From Candidatus Sabulitectum sp. (lineage in GTDB: Bacteria; Fermentibacterota; Fermentibacteria; Fermentibacterales; JCC-6), in the NCBI GenBank assembly GCA_023145375.1, contig JAGLDY010000017.1, positions 1 to 64,000 of the forward strand: a stretch of DNA of 64,000 nt, given 5' to 3'. This document shows, in pieces, positions 8,851 through 20,534 of the stretch. Position numbers and translations under genes: made by a program. Position 1 is the first letter of the stretch; each line of letters starts with the position of its first letter. The notes under the pieces are model-generated. The model saw only the letters and a program-made list of their open reading frames with translations. It searched no databases and was not told the origin of the DNA.

Positions 8851-10164
8851 TCACATTCCCTTCGAGATCCCAGTATCTGCAACCCCGGGTAAAACACTCC
8901 ACTTTGAACAAGAACGGTCAAGCTTCTTTCTCAAGTGGTTCAATCCCAGATACAGTCCGCAAACTATCTCCACAGCACCGGAGTTATTATCTCTGATAAA
9001 ACTATCGACTATGCTGTTACTTCTTATCCAGTACTCCAACTCTCCATTGCAAATATCCATCTTTACCGTGCACCAGTCCAGTGCTTCTCTTCTTTTCATC
9101 TGCAACAGATCAATAAGCTTGTCAATACCCTCTCCGGTAAGTGCGGAAATTGACATCTCCCCTGCTCCGGATGATTCAATAAGATCGCATTTGTTCCACA
9201 CTGTGATCCGGTTAATCGACCCGGCGTCTATCTTCTCAAGAGTTTCAACAACTGTGGATATCTTTGTCAACCTGTCATGGTCGGCGGCGTCCGCAACCAG
9301 AAGGATAAGATCAGCTTCACCCACCACATCAAGTGTAGACCTGAAGCTTGAGAGAAGAGATTTGGGCAGTTTATCAATAAATCCTACAGTATCACTGATG
9401 ATCACTGACCCGCCATCAGGAAGCTCCAGCCTTCTTGAAGTAGTGTCCAGAGTTGCGAACAGTCTGTCCTCAGAATGTACACCGGCATCACAGAGCTTGT
9501 TCAAAAGAGTGCTTTTGCCTGAGTTTGTATATCCAGCAAGAGTAACTGAGAACATTCCCGCCCGACGACGGTGTCTTACCTTTGCACCTGCGTCAAGAGC
9601 TTCAAGCTTTTTCTCAATGGAAGACATCCTTGCCCTGGCCCGTCGTCTGTCCACTTCAAGCTGTGTTTCTCCAGGTCCTCTGGTACCAATACCCGCTCCT
9701 AAACGATCAAGATGGTGCCACATGCCTGAAAGTCTGGGAAGCATGTATCCCAGTTGAGCAAGTTCTATCCTGAGCTTAGCCTGGGGGGTTCTTGCCTGCA
9801 CAGCAAAAATTGCAAGGATGAGCTCGGTTCTGTCGATAACCTTGCACTTGGTAAGTTCTTCCAGTCTGTTAACCTGGCCGGGGCTGAGATTGCAGTTAAT
9901 AACAATGGTGGTAAGGTCAAGACCCTCTGCCTCAAGTGCAATTTCTTCCGCCTTTCCCTTCCCCACAAAGAAGCCGCCGTCAGGTCTGTTCCTTTTCTGG
10001 GTGACCTGACTAACAACTTCACCGCTGGCGCTTTCCACCAGGCGGATCATCTCTGCAATTCCTGCAGGATCAATATCACTTCCACCCAGGGCTACCGAGA
10101 CAAGCAGTACCCGCTCCAGCAACTCATCTGTAACTGTTCTGAAAAGAGTCTGATGGTTGGACAT
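8851..10164 (-). CDS. hflX: Ribosome-associated GTPase HflX
   Basis: HflX is a translational GTPase that splits stalled or stress-damaged ribosomes. The N-terminal HflX domain carries the glycine-rich segment GAGIGTRGPGETQLEVDRR just before the G domain. The GTPase motifs are G1 GYTNSGKST (near residue 215), G3 DTVGFI (near 260) and G4 NKCD (near 325). At 437 residues it has standard length. The start codon shares a base with the carD stop (TGATG), which suggests coupled translation with carD. Confidence 0.94.
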   Translation of the reverse strand: MSNHQTLFRTVTDELLERVLLVSVALGGSDIDPAGIAEMIRLVESASGEVVSQVTQKRNRPDGGFFVGKGKAEEIALEAEGLDLTTIVINCNLSPGQVNRLEELTKCKVIDRTELILAIFAVQARTPQAKLRIELAQLGYMLPRLSGMWHHLDRLGAGIGTRGPGETQLEVDRRRARARMSSIEKKLEALDAGAKVRHRRRAGMFSVTLAGYTNSGKSTLLNKLCDAGVHSEDRLFATLDTTSRRLELPDGGSVIISDTVGFIDKLPKSLLSSFRSTLDVVGEADLILLVADAADHDRLTKISTVVETLEKIDAGSINRITVWNKCDLIESSGAGEMSISALTGEGIDKLIDLLQMKRREALDWCTVKMDICNGELEYWIRSNSIVDSFIRDNNSGAVEIVCGLYLGLNHLRKKLDRSCSKWSVLPGVADTGISKGM

Positions 10165-10661
10165 CAGGAGGTTGGTTTCTTTCCCAATACTTTTTTATGG
10201 ATAAGTTTCTTGGCAGAATCCAGGGTGATAACCCTTACAAGAGAAAGCTCACCTGCAAAAACAACGATAGCTTCATTGAGAACCCGCTTTTCTGAAGGGT
10301 TCATCTTTGTAATGGATGACCTGGCAAGAACATCTCTTATGGCAGTAGCTATGATCAACGGATCTCCGGAATTAACTCTTTCCTTTAGAACATCGATACG
10401 CCTGCGCCAGTCCTTGGGCAACTCTTCACCTTCTGTAGAAAGCATCTTCATAGCAAGATCAATGTCTTTTTTGGAAGATACCCTGCGAAGACCGGATTCG
10501 TTAACAGAGCACGCCGGAAGCAGGATTCCTGCCCTTCCGCCGGAAAGACTGATGACAACGCACTCCACCATCTCGCCGGAGATATCCTTCATGGTAATGT
10601 CTGTGATTATGCCTGCTCCGTGGTAAGGGTGGACAACCCTGTCATTGATCGAATACTGCAC
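10164..10661 (-). CDS. carD: CarD/CdnL-type RNA polymerase-binding regulator
   Basis: The N-terminal 60 residues (YSINDRVVHPYHGAGIITDI) match the CarD/TRCF RNA-polymerase interaction domain, which binds the beta subunit and stabilises open promoter complexes. The rest is helical (KDWRRRIDVLKERVNSGDP), as in the DNA-binding half of CarD, CdnL and LtpA proteins. The start is GTG at 10661, after GGGAGG. A near-perfect promoter lies directly upstream, so carD can be expressed independently of guaB. At 165 residues it has normal family length. Confidence 0.9.
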   Translation of the reverse strand: MQYSINDRVVHPYHGAGIITDITMKDISGEMVECVVISLSGGRAGILLPACSVNESGLRRVSSKKDIDLAMKMLSTEGEELPKDWRRRIDVLKERVNSGDPLIIATAIRDVLARSSITKMNPSEKRVLNEAIVVFAGELSLVRVITLDSAKKLIHKKVLGKKPTS

Positions 10662-10689
10662 TATGCCTCCCTGATGGAAATTGAGGCGA

Positions 10690-10714
10690 AATATAGCAAT
10701 TTATCGGCGTTTTG

Positions 10715-10718
<4 letters not shown>
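10690..10718 (-). promoter_or_regulatory. Sigma-70-type promoter for carD-hflX
   Basis: On the minus strand the -35 box TTGACA (10718-10713) is separated by exactly 17 bases from the -10 box TATATT (10695-10690). The carD GTG begins 29 bases further on. The -35 box overlaps the stop codon of the upstream kinase-like gene, so this is an internal promoter inside the long minus-strand run. It is the closest match to the consensus that I found in the window. Confidence 0.7.
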
Positions 10719-13853
<3,135 letters not shown>

Positions 13854-14207
13854 CTAGTCGGCCCAGTAAATTATCCTCCCGCAAGTAGGGCAGGTGTGAA
13901 TTTTAGAATTTCTCTCGGGGTCAGAACAGACTGCAGTAGGTAATCTGGTAAGACACCCTGCGCATCTTCCCATAAGAGCAGGAACCACGGCATTCCCGTA
14001 GTGCCTTGTAAGCTGATTGTACAAACCCCGCCACTTTCTTTTGATGCCCTTGCAGTACGTCTCTCGTAACTCCTTCAGTTCTTCCAGGGCCCCCTCGGTA
14101 TGGAGACCCATCTCAACTTCTCGTTTTCTGATATCTTTTCTGTTCAGATCAGCTATCATTACATCAAGGTCATGAAGGCTGATCAACTTCTCAAGCTGTT
14201 TGTCCAT
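13854..14207 (-). CDS. Short C4 zinc-ribbon protein (DUF164/RING_7-like)
   Basis: A 117-residue protein with an N-terminal helical stretch (KLISLHDLDVMIADLNRKDIRKREVE) and a C-terminal zinc ribbon with CAGC near residue 82 and CPTCG near residue 108. The ribbon matches the C-terminal domain of the family often annotated as C4-type zinc-ribbon domain protein, but those proteins have a long coiled coil and about 240 residues, so this is a short version. The start abuts the PTS gene stop. Its function is unknown; such proteins are thought to bind nucleic acid or act in translation. Confidence 0.78.
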   Translation of the reverse strand: MDKQLEKLISLHDLDVMIADLNRKDIRKREVEMGLHTEGALEELKELRETYCKGIKRKWRGLYNQLTRHYGNAVVPALMGRCAGCLTRLPTAVCSDPERNSKIHTCPTCGRIIYWAD

Positions 14208-14645
14208 CTACTCCCCCTGCTTCTCAAGCTGAAAACCAAGCAATTTGAGAAGCTCGTCCTGGTTGCTGGATGCAATGATCTTATCTCCGGAATTCTTAAT
14301 TTTACCTGCAATGTGAGCAAGAAACTTGGAATGTTCCTGCGGTGCAGTTAGATTCACCGGGGAGATAAATAGTACTACAGTATTTACCTTTTCCTCCGGC
14401 CACGGAATGCCGGCAGAGGATTTACCTACAGCAATGGTCAGTTTGTCAACAAGAATACTTCTGCAATGAGGCAGAGCAATACTGCTGTGAACAACTGTTG
14501 CCCCGACTTTCTCCCTTATATCCAGAGCTACTGCCAGCAACCCCCTGGACTTTTCTCCCACGGAAAACAGATCCAGAAGCTCTTTGATCACTTCGTCTCT
14601 GGAAGACGCTGATAACTCAAATTTACTTAAGGCTGAGTATTTCAA
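14208..14645 (-). CDS. PTS EIIA domain protein (fructose/nitrogen type)
   Basis: A single-domain PTS EIIA of the PtsN/fructose family, 145 residues. The phosphoacceptor His is in SSIALPHCRS near residue 61, and the segment AVGKSSAGIPWPEEKVNTVVLFISP matches the core strand-turn of the fold. No permease, HPr or Enzyme I gene is nearby, so a regulatory PtsN-like role is more likely than sugar uptake. It is the first gene of the minus-strand run towards guaB and carD. Confidence 0.85.
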   Translation of the reverse strand: MKYSALSKFELSASSRDEVIKELLDLFSVGEKSRGLLAVALDIREKVGATVVHSSIALPHCRSILVDKLTIAVGKSSAGIPWPEEKVNTVVLFISPVNLTAPQEHSKFLAHIAGKIKNSGDKIIASSNQDELLKLLGFQLEKQGE

Positions 14646-14675
14646 TATGTGCTCTCCCTTGCCATTTACTCATCT

Positions 14676-14703
14676 AATATAGAATACTGTATGTGTCCTG
14701 CAA
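14676..14703 (-). promoter_or_regulatory. Candidate promoter for the PTS EIIA-guaB run
   Basis: On the minus strand TTGCAG (14703-14698) is followed after 16 bases by TATATT (14681-14676), with the ATG 30 bases further on. The small inverted repeat ATAC-T-GTAT lies between the boxes. The region also divides this run from the plus-strand kinase-like gene, so it should hold promoters for both directions. Confidence 0.45.
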
Positions 14704-14742
14704 GTTTAAAAAGTTAAAGAGATACCAACACGATTGGGTAAT

Positions 14743-17235
14743 ATGCAGAGTAATGAAAATTTTGACACATACCTGACAAGGAATGGATCCTGGATACTTC
14801 TCCACTTAGACACAGGTAAACACCTCTGTTCCAATATGATACGTGAAATAGCCAGCAGCCTGAACATGCAGGAGGAAACCCTGGTTTCTCTAGTAAAGAA
14901 CACCGATGAAGGGGAATGGCCTGTCCTTCTCGGAGGCAGAACTTTCAAGCTGTCCTCCATGAAAATTTCCTCTGAGTCCCTAATTCTGTCTCTTACGCCG
15001 GTTAATCCCGGTGAAATTGCAGATTTTTTGTATACCACTACAGCAGACGAACTCTTTGTTCTGATCTCCTCACTTGGAAAGATCATTACGATCTCCCCGG
15101 GTGCTGTATCTCTCTTCGGAGAAAGCAGCGACCTTGCGTCACTGTTTGATTCATCCTCCTCCGGAGCAATACAGGCCGCCCTTAAGAATTGTATTCTCTC
15201 CGGCAGCACCCAGGATATTCTTGTAAGCCACAGAACCGGAGGGGGAGACAGAGCCAATTACAGTCTATCAATGAGAAAGCTTCCATCGCCGGGCAAGCTG
15301 ATCTACTGCCGGCTTACAGTCCCGTCGGTGGCAGTTGTTACCCGTACCATGGGAAAAAGAAGCCTGATAAGCGTGCTTCTGGAAGAGAGCTTCTGCCCTG
15401 CGTTTATCATTGACGATCAGGGCATAATTACCTCCATGAATGAGATAGCCAGAAATATATGCATGAAGATGTGGGGGCTGATCCCCACAGGATCAAACCT
15501 TTTCGATTTCATCCATCCCAGCCACAGAAAGGTCCTTGAGACGAGACATGAGCAGAGGAACAGAGGCTTTGTTACAACCTCAAGGTTTTCTGTGAAGCTG
15601 CGACCTTCTGTATCCGGCTCTGAGATCAGTATTGACATCTCTGTGGTCCCTATTCCCGACACAGATCAGTATGTCATCTTTTCACAAACAAAAACCACTG
15701 ATGCCGGCACAAGTGATAATGGCGGATCAAGTTCAACACCTGCCGAACTGACAAAACTGCTTGGGGAAGAAGATCTGTCTCAAACGGAAATAGTAAAAAC
15801 AACTGCTACTTTCCTGGGGGCTTCCTCTGCAGCATTTGTACACGATGGAGGGCTGGTCACAGTTGGAGACTCCAGGGGGCTTATGCAGATGCTTGATCCA
15901 ATTCAGCTCGCTGCCAGATCCTGCGGTTTCCAGGAGGATGGCATCTTCATACACAGAATACACTCAGGTTTCGGCATCTCGCACCTGGTTCTGCTGGGAA
16001 TACACAACCGGACTTTAAGCCCTTTAAGTCTAACCGTTCTCGGTGCCGCATCCAGGGTTCTTGGTGAGCAGGAAGCCAGGTCCGCTCTAAGAGCTGGTCA
16101 TCGTATTCTTTCCACAGTAAAAACCCTTGCAGAGGGATACCTTAAAAAAACTGAGCCTCTTGATGGATTACTCTCTGATCTGGTAAAAGAGTGCCGCGCA
16201 GAAACAGCAGTTATTTATAAGATAAATGCCAATGGAACAGCTTTGAAAGGAATCGGCTCCTCCGGGGTGATAGGCTTACTTCCCGAACTGCCAGTTGAAG
16301 CACTGAACACAGCATCATGGGCGTGCCTTCGAGGAGAAACTGCTTTCTTTGCTGAAACTCCGGAAGATGATCTGAGGTTCTCTCCCGTGTTTCCTAATTC
16401 CCGCTCAGAACTTGCAGTACCATTCTTCAACGGTAGCACTGCTGACGGCGTCATTCTGCTGGCTTCAACTGAAACAGAAGCGTTCCACTACTCCGAAACT
16501 GAGTTGATACAATTAATGGCAATCCTATTCACTGCACCGGAAAGCTCCACCAGCAATGGAACTGCGCAGGATATTACACACGGGTCAAATGCTCTGAAGC
16601 AACAAACTCTTGAGCACATACTTCACAACATATCAGCTCTTAACTCCTCCTCAGAGGTTTACCTTGATTCTCTGGAAAGGGAATTGAAAGACAGTGATCT
16701 AAACTCGCATGAGCTGGGCAAGCTCACAGATTCAGTGAAAAGGCTCACCTTTTTCAGCAAATGGACGCTGTGGTGGTTAAAGATCTCAATTTACAATGGT
16801 TCACCTGAACACAGATGGATCAACCCGGTGCCTCTACTGGCAAAAGTTCTTGATGAGTTCGGAAGAGTTTTCGACCCCAGGGGTATCGAACTCAATATCT
16901 CTCCCCCGATGAATGACATAGAAGTTTGTACGGATGGCTCATTTATCAGCATGATAGCCTATTCCCTGCTTGCTTGCATTCTGGATTATTGTGAAAATTG
17001 CCAGAAGGTTAATCTTACTTTTGTTCAACGGGAGGATTACTGGTCCTTCAGATTCGATACAGCAGGGGGAAGTATTCCAGGAGAATGTCTCTCTGTGGAC
17101 AGGTTGCCAGAGAAAGAGAACATGGCGTTCACACTGGCCTGGAAGCTTACAGAAGAGCTTGGAGGAACGGTAAGTACATTCTCCAACAAGGGAAAGACAA
17201 CAAGAATGATAATCAGGTTGAAAGTCAGTGGCTGA
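14743..17235 (+). CDS. PAS-GAF histidine-kinase-like sensor, H-box not identifiable
   Basis: A cytoplasmic multidomain sensor of 830 residues with no membrane segment. A PAS domain lies near residues 205-320 (LEESFCPAFIIDDQGIITSM), a GAF domain near 460-600 (LLSDLVKECRAETAVIYKI to VPFFNGSTADGVILLAS), and a HATPase_c domain at the end (RFDTAGGSIPGE, then WKLTEELGGTVSTFSNKGKT). The ATP-lid motifs are loose: the N-box (SLLACILDYCEN) lacks its usual Asn. The helix before it has no conventional H-box. It may be a pseudo-kinase or an atypical kinase. I chose the ATG at 14743; a TTG at 14734 is in frame. No response regulator is adjacent. Confidence 0.78.
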   Translation: MQSNENFDTYLTRNGSWILLHLDTGKHLCSNMIREIASSLNMQEETLVSLVKNTDEGEWPVLLGGRTFKLSSMKISSESLILSLTPVNPGEIADFLYTTTADELFVLISSLGKIITISPGAVSLFGESSDLASLFDSSSSGAIQAALKNCILSGSTQDILVSHRTGGGDRANYSLSMRKLPSPGKLIYCRLTVPSVAVVTRTMGKRSLISVLLEESFCPAFIIDDQGIITSMNEIARNICMKMWGLIPTGSNLFDFIHPSHRKVLETRHEQRNRGFVTTSRFSVKLRPSVSGSEISIDISVVPIPDTDQYVIFSQTKTTDAGTSDNGGSSSTPAELTKLLGEEDLSQTEIVKTTATFLGASSAAFVHDGGLVTVGDSRGLMQMLDPIQLAARSCGFQEDGIFIHRIHSGFGISHLVLLGIHNRTLSPLSLTVLGAASRVLGEQEARSALRAGHRILSTVKTLAEGYLKKTEPLDGLLSDLVKECRAETAVIYKINANGTALKGIGSSGVIGLLPELPVEALNTASWACLRGETAFFAETPEDDLRFSPVFPNSRSELAVPFFNGSTADGVILLASTETEAFHYSETELIQLMAILFTAPESSTSNGTAQDITHGSNALKQQTLEHILHNISALNSSSEVYLDSLERELKDSDLNSHELGKLTDSVKRLTFFSKWTLWWLKISIYNGSPEHRWINPVPLLAKVLDEFGRVFDPRGIELNISPPMNDIEVCTDGSFISMIAYSLLACILDYCENCQKVNLTFVQREDYWSFRFDTAGGSIPGECLSVDRLPEKENMAFTLAWKLTEELGGTVSTFSNKGKTTRMIIRLKVSG

Positions 17236-17251
17236 TTATCGGGAGGATCAA

Positions 17252-18277
17252 ATGCTGACCAAATCGGATCTCATGTATGATCTGCCTGAAGAGCTTATTG
17301 CCCAGCACCCTCCAGAGGTAAGAGGAACCTGCAGGCTGATGGTTCTGAATCGAAAAGAGAGAGCGATCTCTGAGATAGAATTCCCTAGGATATCGGAGTT
17401 CTTCTCCGCTGATGATACCCTGGTCCTCAATGATACGAAGGTGATCCCCGCAAGATTGAAAGGAATCAGGGAACCCTCCGGTGGAGCAGTTGAGCTCCTG
17501 CTTCTTGAAAAGATATCTCCCTGCAAATGGAAAACAATGATCAGACCGGGCAGAACATGCCGAAAGGGCAATGTATTCATATTCGATCACGGACTGAGAG
17601 CCATGGTGAAAGAAGAGCTGGGAATGGGAAGGGCAGTAGTTGAGTTTCCCTCAGATGAGTCTACCGGGAAACTGCTCAAGAAAGCTGGAACCATACCAAT
17701 CCCCCCGTACATAAAAAGAGCACCGGACCAGTTGGACATTGTACGATACCAGACAGTGTTCGCTGAGAAAGACGGCGCAGTGGCAGCCCCAACGGCAGGG
17801 CTTCACTTCACACCGGAAATACTAGGAACGATCAGTGGCAAGGGCACCTGTCTGGAATACCTCACATTGCATGTGGGTCCCGGCACTTTTCAGCCTTTGA
17901 GAAATGAGATCCTTAAGGATAATACCATGGAAGAAGAAAGGTTCTCAGTTTCATCAAAAACCCTGGGATCACTGCGAAAGTGCAGGGAACAGAACGGGAA
18001 AATAGTAGCAGTAGGGACCACTGTGACCAGAACTCTTGAATCCATAGACATAAACAGCAGCGTTGAACTGTCAGGCAGTACATCAATTTTTATTCACCCG
18101 CCGTACAAGTTCAGGAATGTGGATGTTCTCCTGACAAATTTCCATCTTCCCGGCAGTTCTCTTATTTCACTGGTGGGCAGCTTTGCAGGGCTGGATCTCA
18201 TTATGGAAGCGTACAAAGAAGCCATTAGGAAAAAATTCATGTTCTACAGTTATGGTGACGCCATGCTGATCACCTGA
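17252..18277 (+). CDS. queA: S-adenosylmethionine:tRNA ribosyltransferase-isomerase
   Basis: QueA transfers the ribosyl part of SAM to preQ1 in tRNA, making epoxyqueuosine. The start is ATG 17252, preceded by GGGAGGA; a GTG at 17228 is in frame but lies inside the previous gene. Signature segments are YDLPEELIAQHPPE at the N-terminus, VLNDTKVIPARLKG, KDGAVAAPTAGLHF and LTLHVGPGTFQPL, with a C-terminal FHLPGSSLISLVGSFAG. At 341 residues it is complete. tgt, the preceding step of queuosine synthesis, is two genes downstream. Confidence 0.96.
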   Translation: MLTKSDLMYDLPEELIAQHPPEVRGTCRLMVLNRKERAISEIEFPRISEFFSADDTLVLNDTKVIPARLKGIREPSGGAVELLLLEKISPCKWKTMIRPGRTCRKGNVFIFDHGLRAMVKEELGMGRAVVEFPSDESTGKLLKKAGTIPIPPYIKRAPDQLDIVRYQTVFAEKDGAVAAPTAGLHFTPEILGTISGKGTCLEYLTLHVGPGTFQPLRNEILKDNTMEEERFSVSSKTLGSLRKCREQNGKIVAVGTTVTRTLESIDINSSVELSGSTSIFIHPPYKFRNVDVLLTNFHLPGSSLISLVGSFAGLDLIMEAYKEAIRKKFMFYSYGDAMLIT

Positions 18278-18286
18278 GGAGTAATT

Positions 18287-19441
18287 GTGTCTTACCATAC
18301 ACAACGACCAGCCAAAAAAAGGACAGTGCTTGCCCTTGCTTTACAGGAAACAATCTTTGTTGTCGCATGGGGGGCGCTGGGGGGCGCACTTCTGCTTCCA
18401 TTCACTGAGATCTGGATATATGCCACTATCCCCGCTGCTCTCATTGCTATCCATTTTCTTGTTTCCATGGAGATATCCGGCGATGGCAGCCCGCTGGTTT
18501 CCCTTGAGATAAAGCAGCAAACTTTCCAGGGGAAAAAGATCACATCCAGATGGGTGGTGTATTCCCGTATCGTCCTCACCACAGTGCTTTTTCCTGCTGC
18601 CTTGATCGGGTACATTTCCCTTCTTTTTGGAAAACCGTCAATTCCTGAGATATTCACAGGCATTCGCCTCACCGCCACAGACAGAAGATTTGATCCCAGG
18701 GCCACATCTGCAATCAATGGAATGATCAGAAAAGCCATGATCCGCATGAGAATGCTGTCCTATGTTCCTCTCGCTGCAGCTGCAGCGGTTTTTATCCTTT
18801 TTCATTCAGCACCTGCAATGATCGCACTACAAACACCCAGGGTACAGGAAGGCCTGCCACAACATGAACAGGAGCTTCTTACAAACTACCTGGAAATGAC
18901 TACACTCCACCCGGAAGATCTGGAATACCATGTCAGACTTGCAAGTCTCTATCACAGAAACAATATGCAACAGGATCTCTTCAATGAACTTTCTTTAATT
19001 GAAGGCATTGACCCCACCCATGCAATTCTAATCCTGGCGGACACCACCGCATTCACATTTGAGATGCTGGAGCCACTCCCTGGAGATTCTTCCATGAATA
19101 TCAATGAAGTAATACTCTTTGAAACAGAAACAACGGCAGATTCTGCTGCTGCAGACACTACTGCATCCGATTCTCTGGAAATGCCTGCAGATTCAACAGA
19201 ATTGATAACTACTGTGGACAGCTTGATAATACTGCCGACCGATACGATCATAACTGTAGCAGATACCTTGCTGGAATTACTGCCTGATACGCTGGATGAG
19301 GTAATACCTGAGACAGAGCCTGATACACTGCTTCCTCCCATAGAAGATGAATTTGAGATCACTCCGGAGGAATCACTTCCTCCGGTCTTAGAAGAAGCAG
19401 AGGAGGAAACCGTTGAACCGGATACCCTCGTTCAACCTTAG
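18287..19441 (+). CDS. Membrane protein with acidic Asp-Thr-Leu-rich tail
   Basis: I do not recognise the family. GTG at 18287 follows GAGGAG. The N-terminal 210 residues carry about four hydrophobic helices (ETIFVVAWGALGGALLLPF, IYATIPAALIAIHFLV, RIVLTTVLFPAALIGYISLL, YVPLAAAAAVFILFHSAP). A TPR-like helical segment follows (PEDLEYHVRLASLYHRNN). The last 120 residues are low-complexity and strongly acidic, with repeated DTxxxD/DTLLE units, for example LPTDTIITVADTLLELLPDT. The end overlaps tgt by 29 bases. It lies between queA and tgt, which may only reflect co-transcription. Confidence 0.72.
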   Translation: MSYHTQRPAKKRTVLALALQETIFVVAWGALGGALLLPFTEIWIYATIPAALIAIHFLVSMEISGDGSPLVSLEIKQQTFQGKKITSRWVVYSRIVLTTVLFPAALIGYISLLFGKPSIPEIFTGIRLTATDRRFDPRATSAINGMIRKAMIRMRMLSYVPLAAAAAVFILFHSAPAMIALQTPRVQEGLPQHEQELLTNYLEMTTLHPEDLEYHVRLASLYHRNNMQQDLFNELSLIEGIDPTHAILILADTTAFTFEMLEPLPGDSSMNINEVILFETETTADSAAADTTASDSLEMPADSTELITTVDSLIILPTDTIITVADTLLELLPDTLDEVIPETEPDTLLPPIEDEFEITPEESLPPVLEEAEEETVEPDTLVQP

Positions 19442-20534
19442 CAATATCAGCGGGAAAGCCCGCCGCGGAACCCTGCAACTGGCGCACGGCCCGGTTGAAA
19501 CCCCGGCTTTCATGCCTGTGGGTACCCAGGCCACTGTGAAAACTGTTCGCAATTCTGACCTGGAAGCAGACGGTTACAGCATTATTCTGGGGAATACATA
19601 CCATCTTTATCTCCGTCCGGGGCTTGAAGTAATAGAGAAAGCTGGTGGACTTCATTCCTTTATGAACTGGAAAGGTAACATCCTCACAGACAGCGGAGGT
19701 TTCCAGTTATTCAGCCTCTCCTCCCTGCGGAAGGTAACGGAAGAAGGGTACAATTTTCAGTCTCACATAGACGGCAGCAGTCACATTCTCACACCGGAGA
19801 AGGTGATCAGCGCCCAGACTATTTTCCAAAGTGATGTTATGATGATACTGGATGAGTGCCTTGCACAGCCAAGCGAAGAAGCAGAAACTGAAGCATCTGT
19901 AGAGCTCACTCTCCGTTGGGCGGAAAGGGCTCGCGGGGTTCATCCCATGAACGGACAGGCCATGTTCGGAATCGTTCAGGGCGGTGGCTTCCCGAAGCTC
20001 AGAGAATACTGTGCAGACAGGCTTGTTGGTATGGACTTTGATGGCTATGCCATAGGCGGAGTAGCCGTGGGTGAGGAAAGACCAATGATGGAACTGGCAG
20101 TGAACAGCTGTATAGATCGTCTTCCTGAAAACAAACCCAGGTACTTGATGGGCGTGGGAAAACCAAAAGACCTTATAGATTTCGTAGGGATGGGTATTGA
20201 CATGTTCGACTGTGTTGTACCCACCAGGAACGCCCGTGGAGCCTGTTTCTTCATCCCGGACGGCAAACTCAACATACGAAATGCAAAGCACAGAAATGAT
20301 TTCAGTCCCGTCCAGGAAGACTGCGACTGCTACGTGTGCAGAAATCACACCAGAGCTTACATGCACCATCTCTTCAAAGCAAAGGAATGGCTTGCCCCCA
20401 TCTATGCAACACTGCACAATCTAAGATACTTTGCCAGACTCATGGAACAACTGAGAGAGGCCATTGCCGAAGACCGGTATGAATCCACTTCCAGGGAACT
20501 GCTGAAGAGAATGGGTTTCTTTGAAAATTCCTGA
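19413..20534 (+). CDS. tgt: Queuine/preQ1 tRNA-guanine transglycosylase
   Basis: Tgt exchanges guanine-34 for preQ1 in GUN-anticodon tRNAs. The start is the TTG at 19413: a perfect AGGAGG lies 6 bases upstream and the N-terminus IPSFNLSNISGKARRG then matches the family. Catalytic and binding motifs are DSGGFQLFSL, GGVAVGE and VPTRNARGACFF. The zinc site is CDCYVC followed by HTRAYMHHL. At 373 residues it is standard length. It overlaps both neighbours, so queA, the membrane gene, tgt and the methyltransferase gene are likely one transcript. Confidence 0.96.
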   Translation: MNRIPSFNLSNISGKARRGTLQLAHGPVETPAFMPVGTQATVKTVRNSDLEADGYSIILGNTYHLYLRPGLEVIEKAGGLHSFMNWKGNILTDSGGFQLFSLSSLRKVTEEGYNFQSHIDGSSHILTPEKVISAQTIFQSDVMMILDECLAQPSEEAETEASVELTLRWAERARGVHPMNGQAMFGIVQGGGFPKLREYCADRLVGMDFDGYAIGGVAVGEERPMMELAVNSCIDRLPENKPRYLMGVGKPKDLIDFVGMGIDMFDCVVPTRNARGACFFIPDGKLNIRNAKHRNDFSPVQEDCDCYVCRNHTRAYMHHLFKAKEWLAPIYATLHNLRYFARLMEQLREAIAEDRYESTSRELLKRMGFFENS

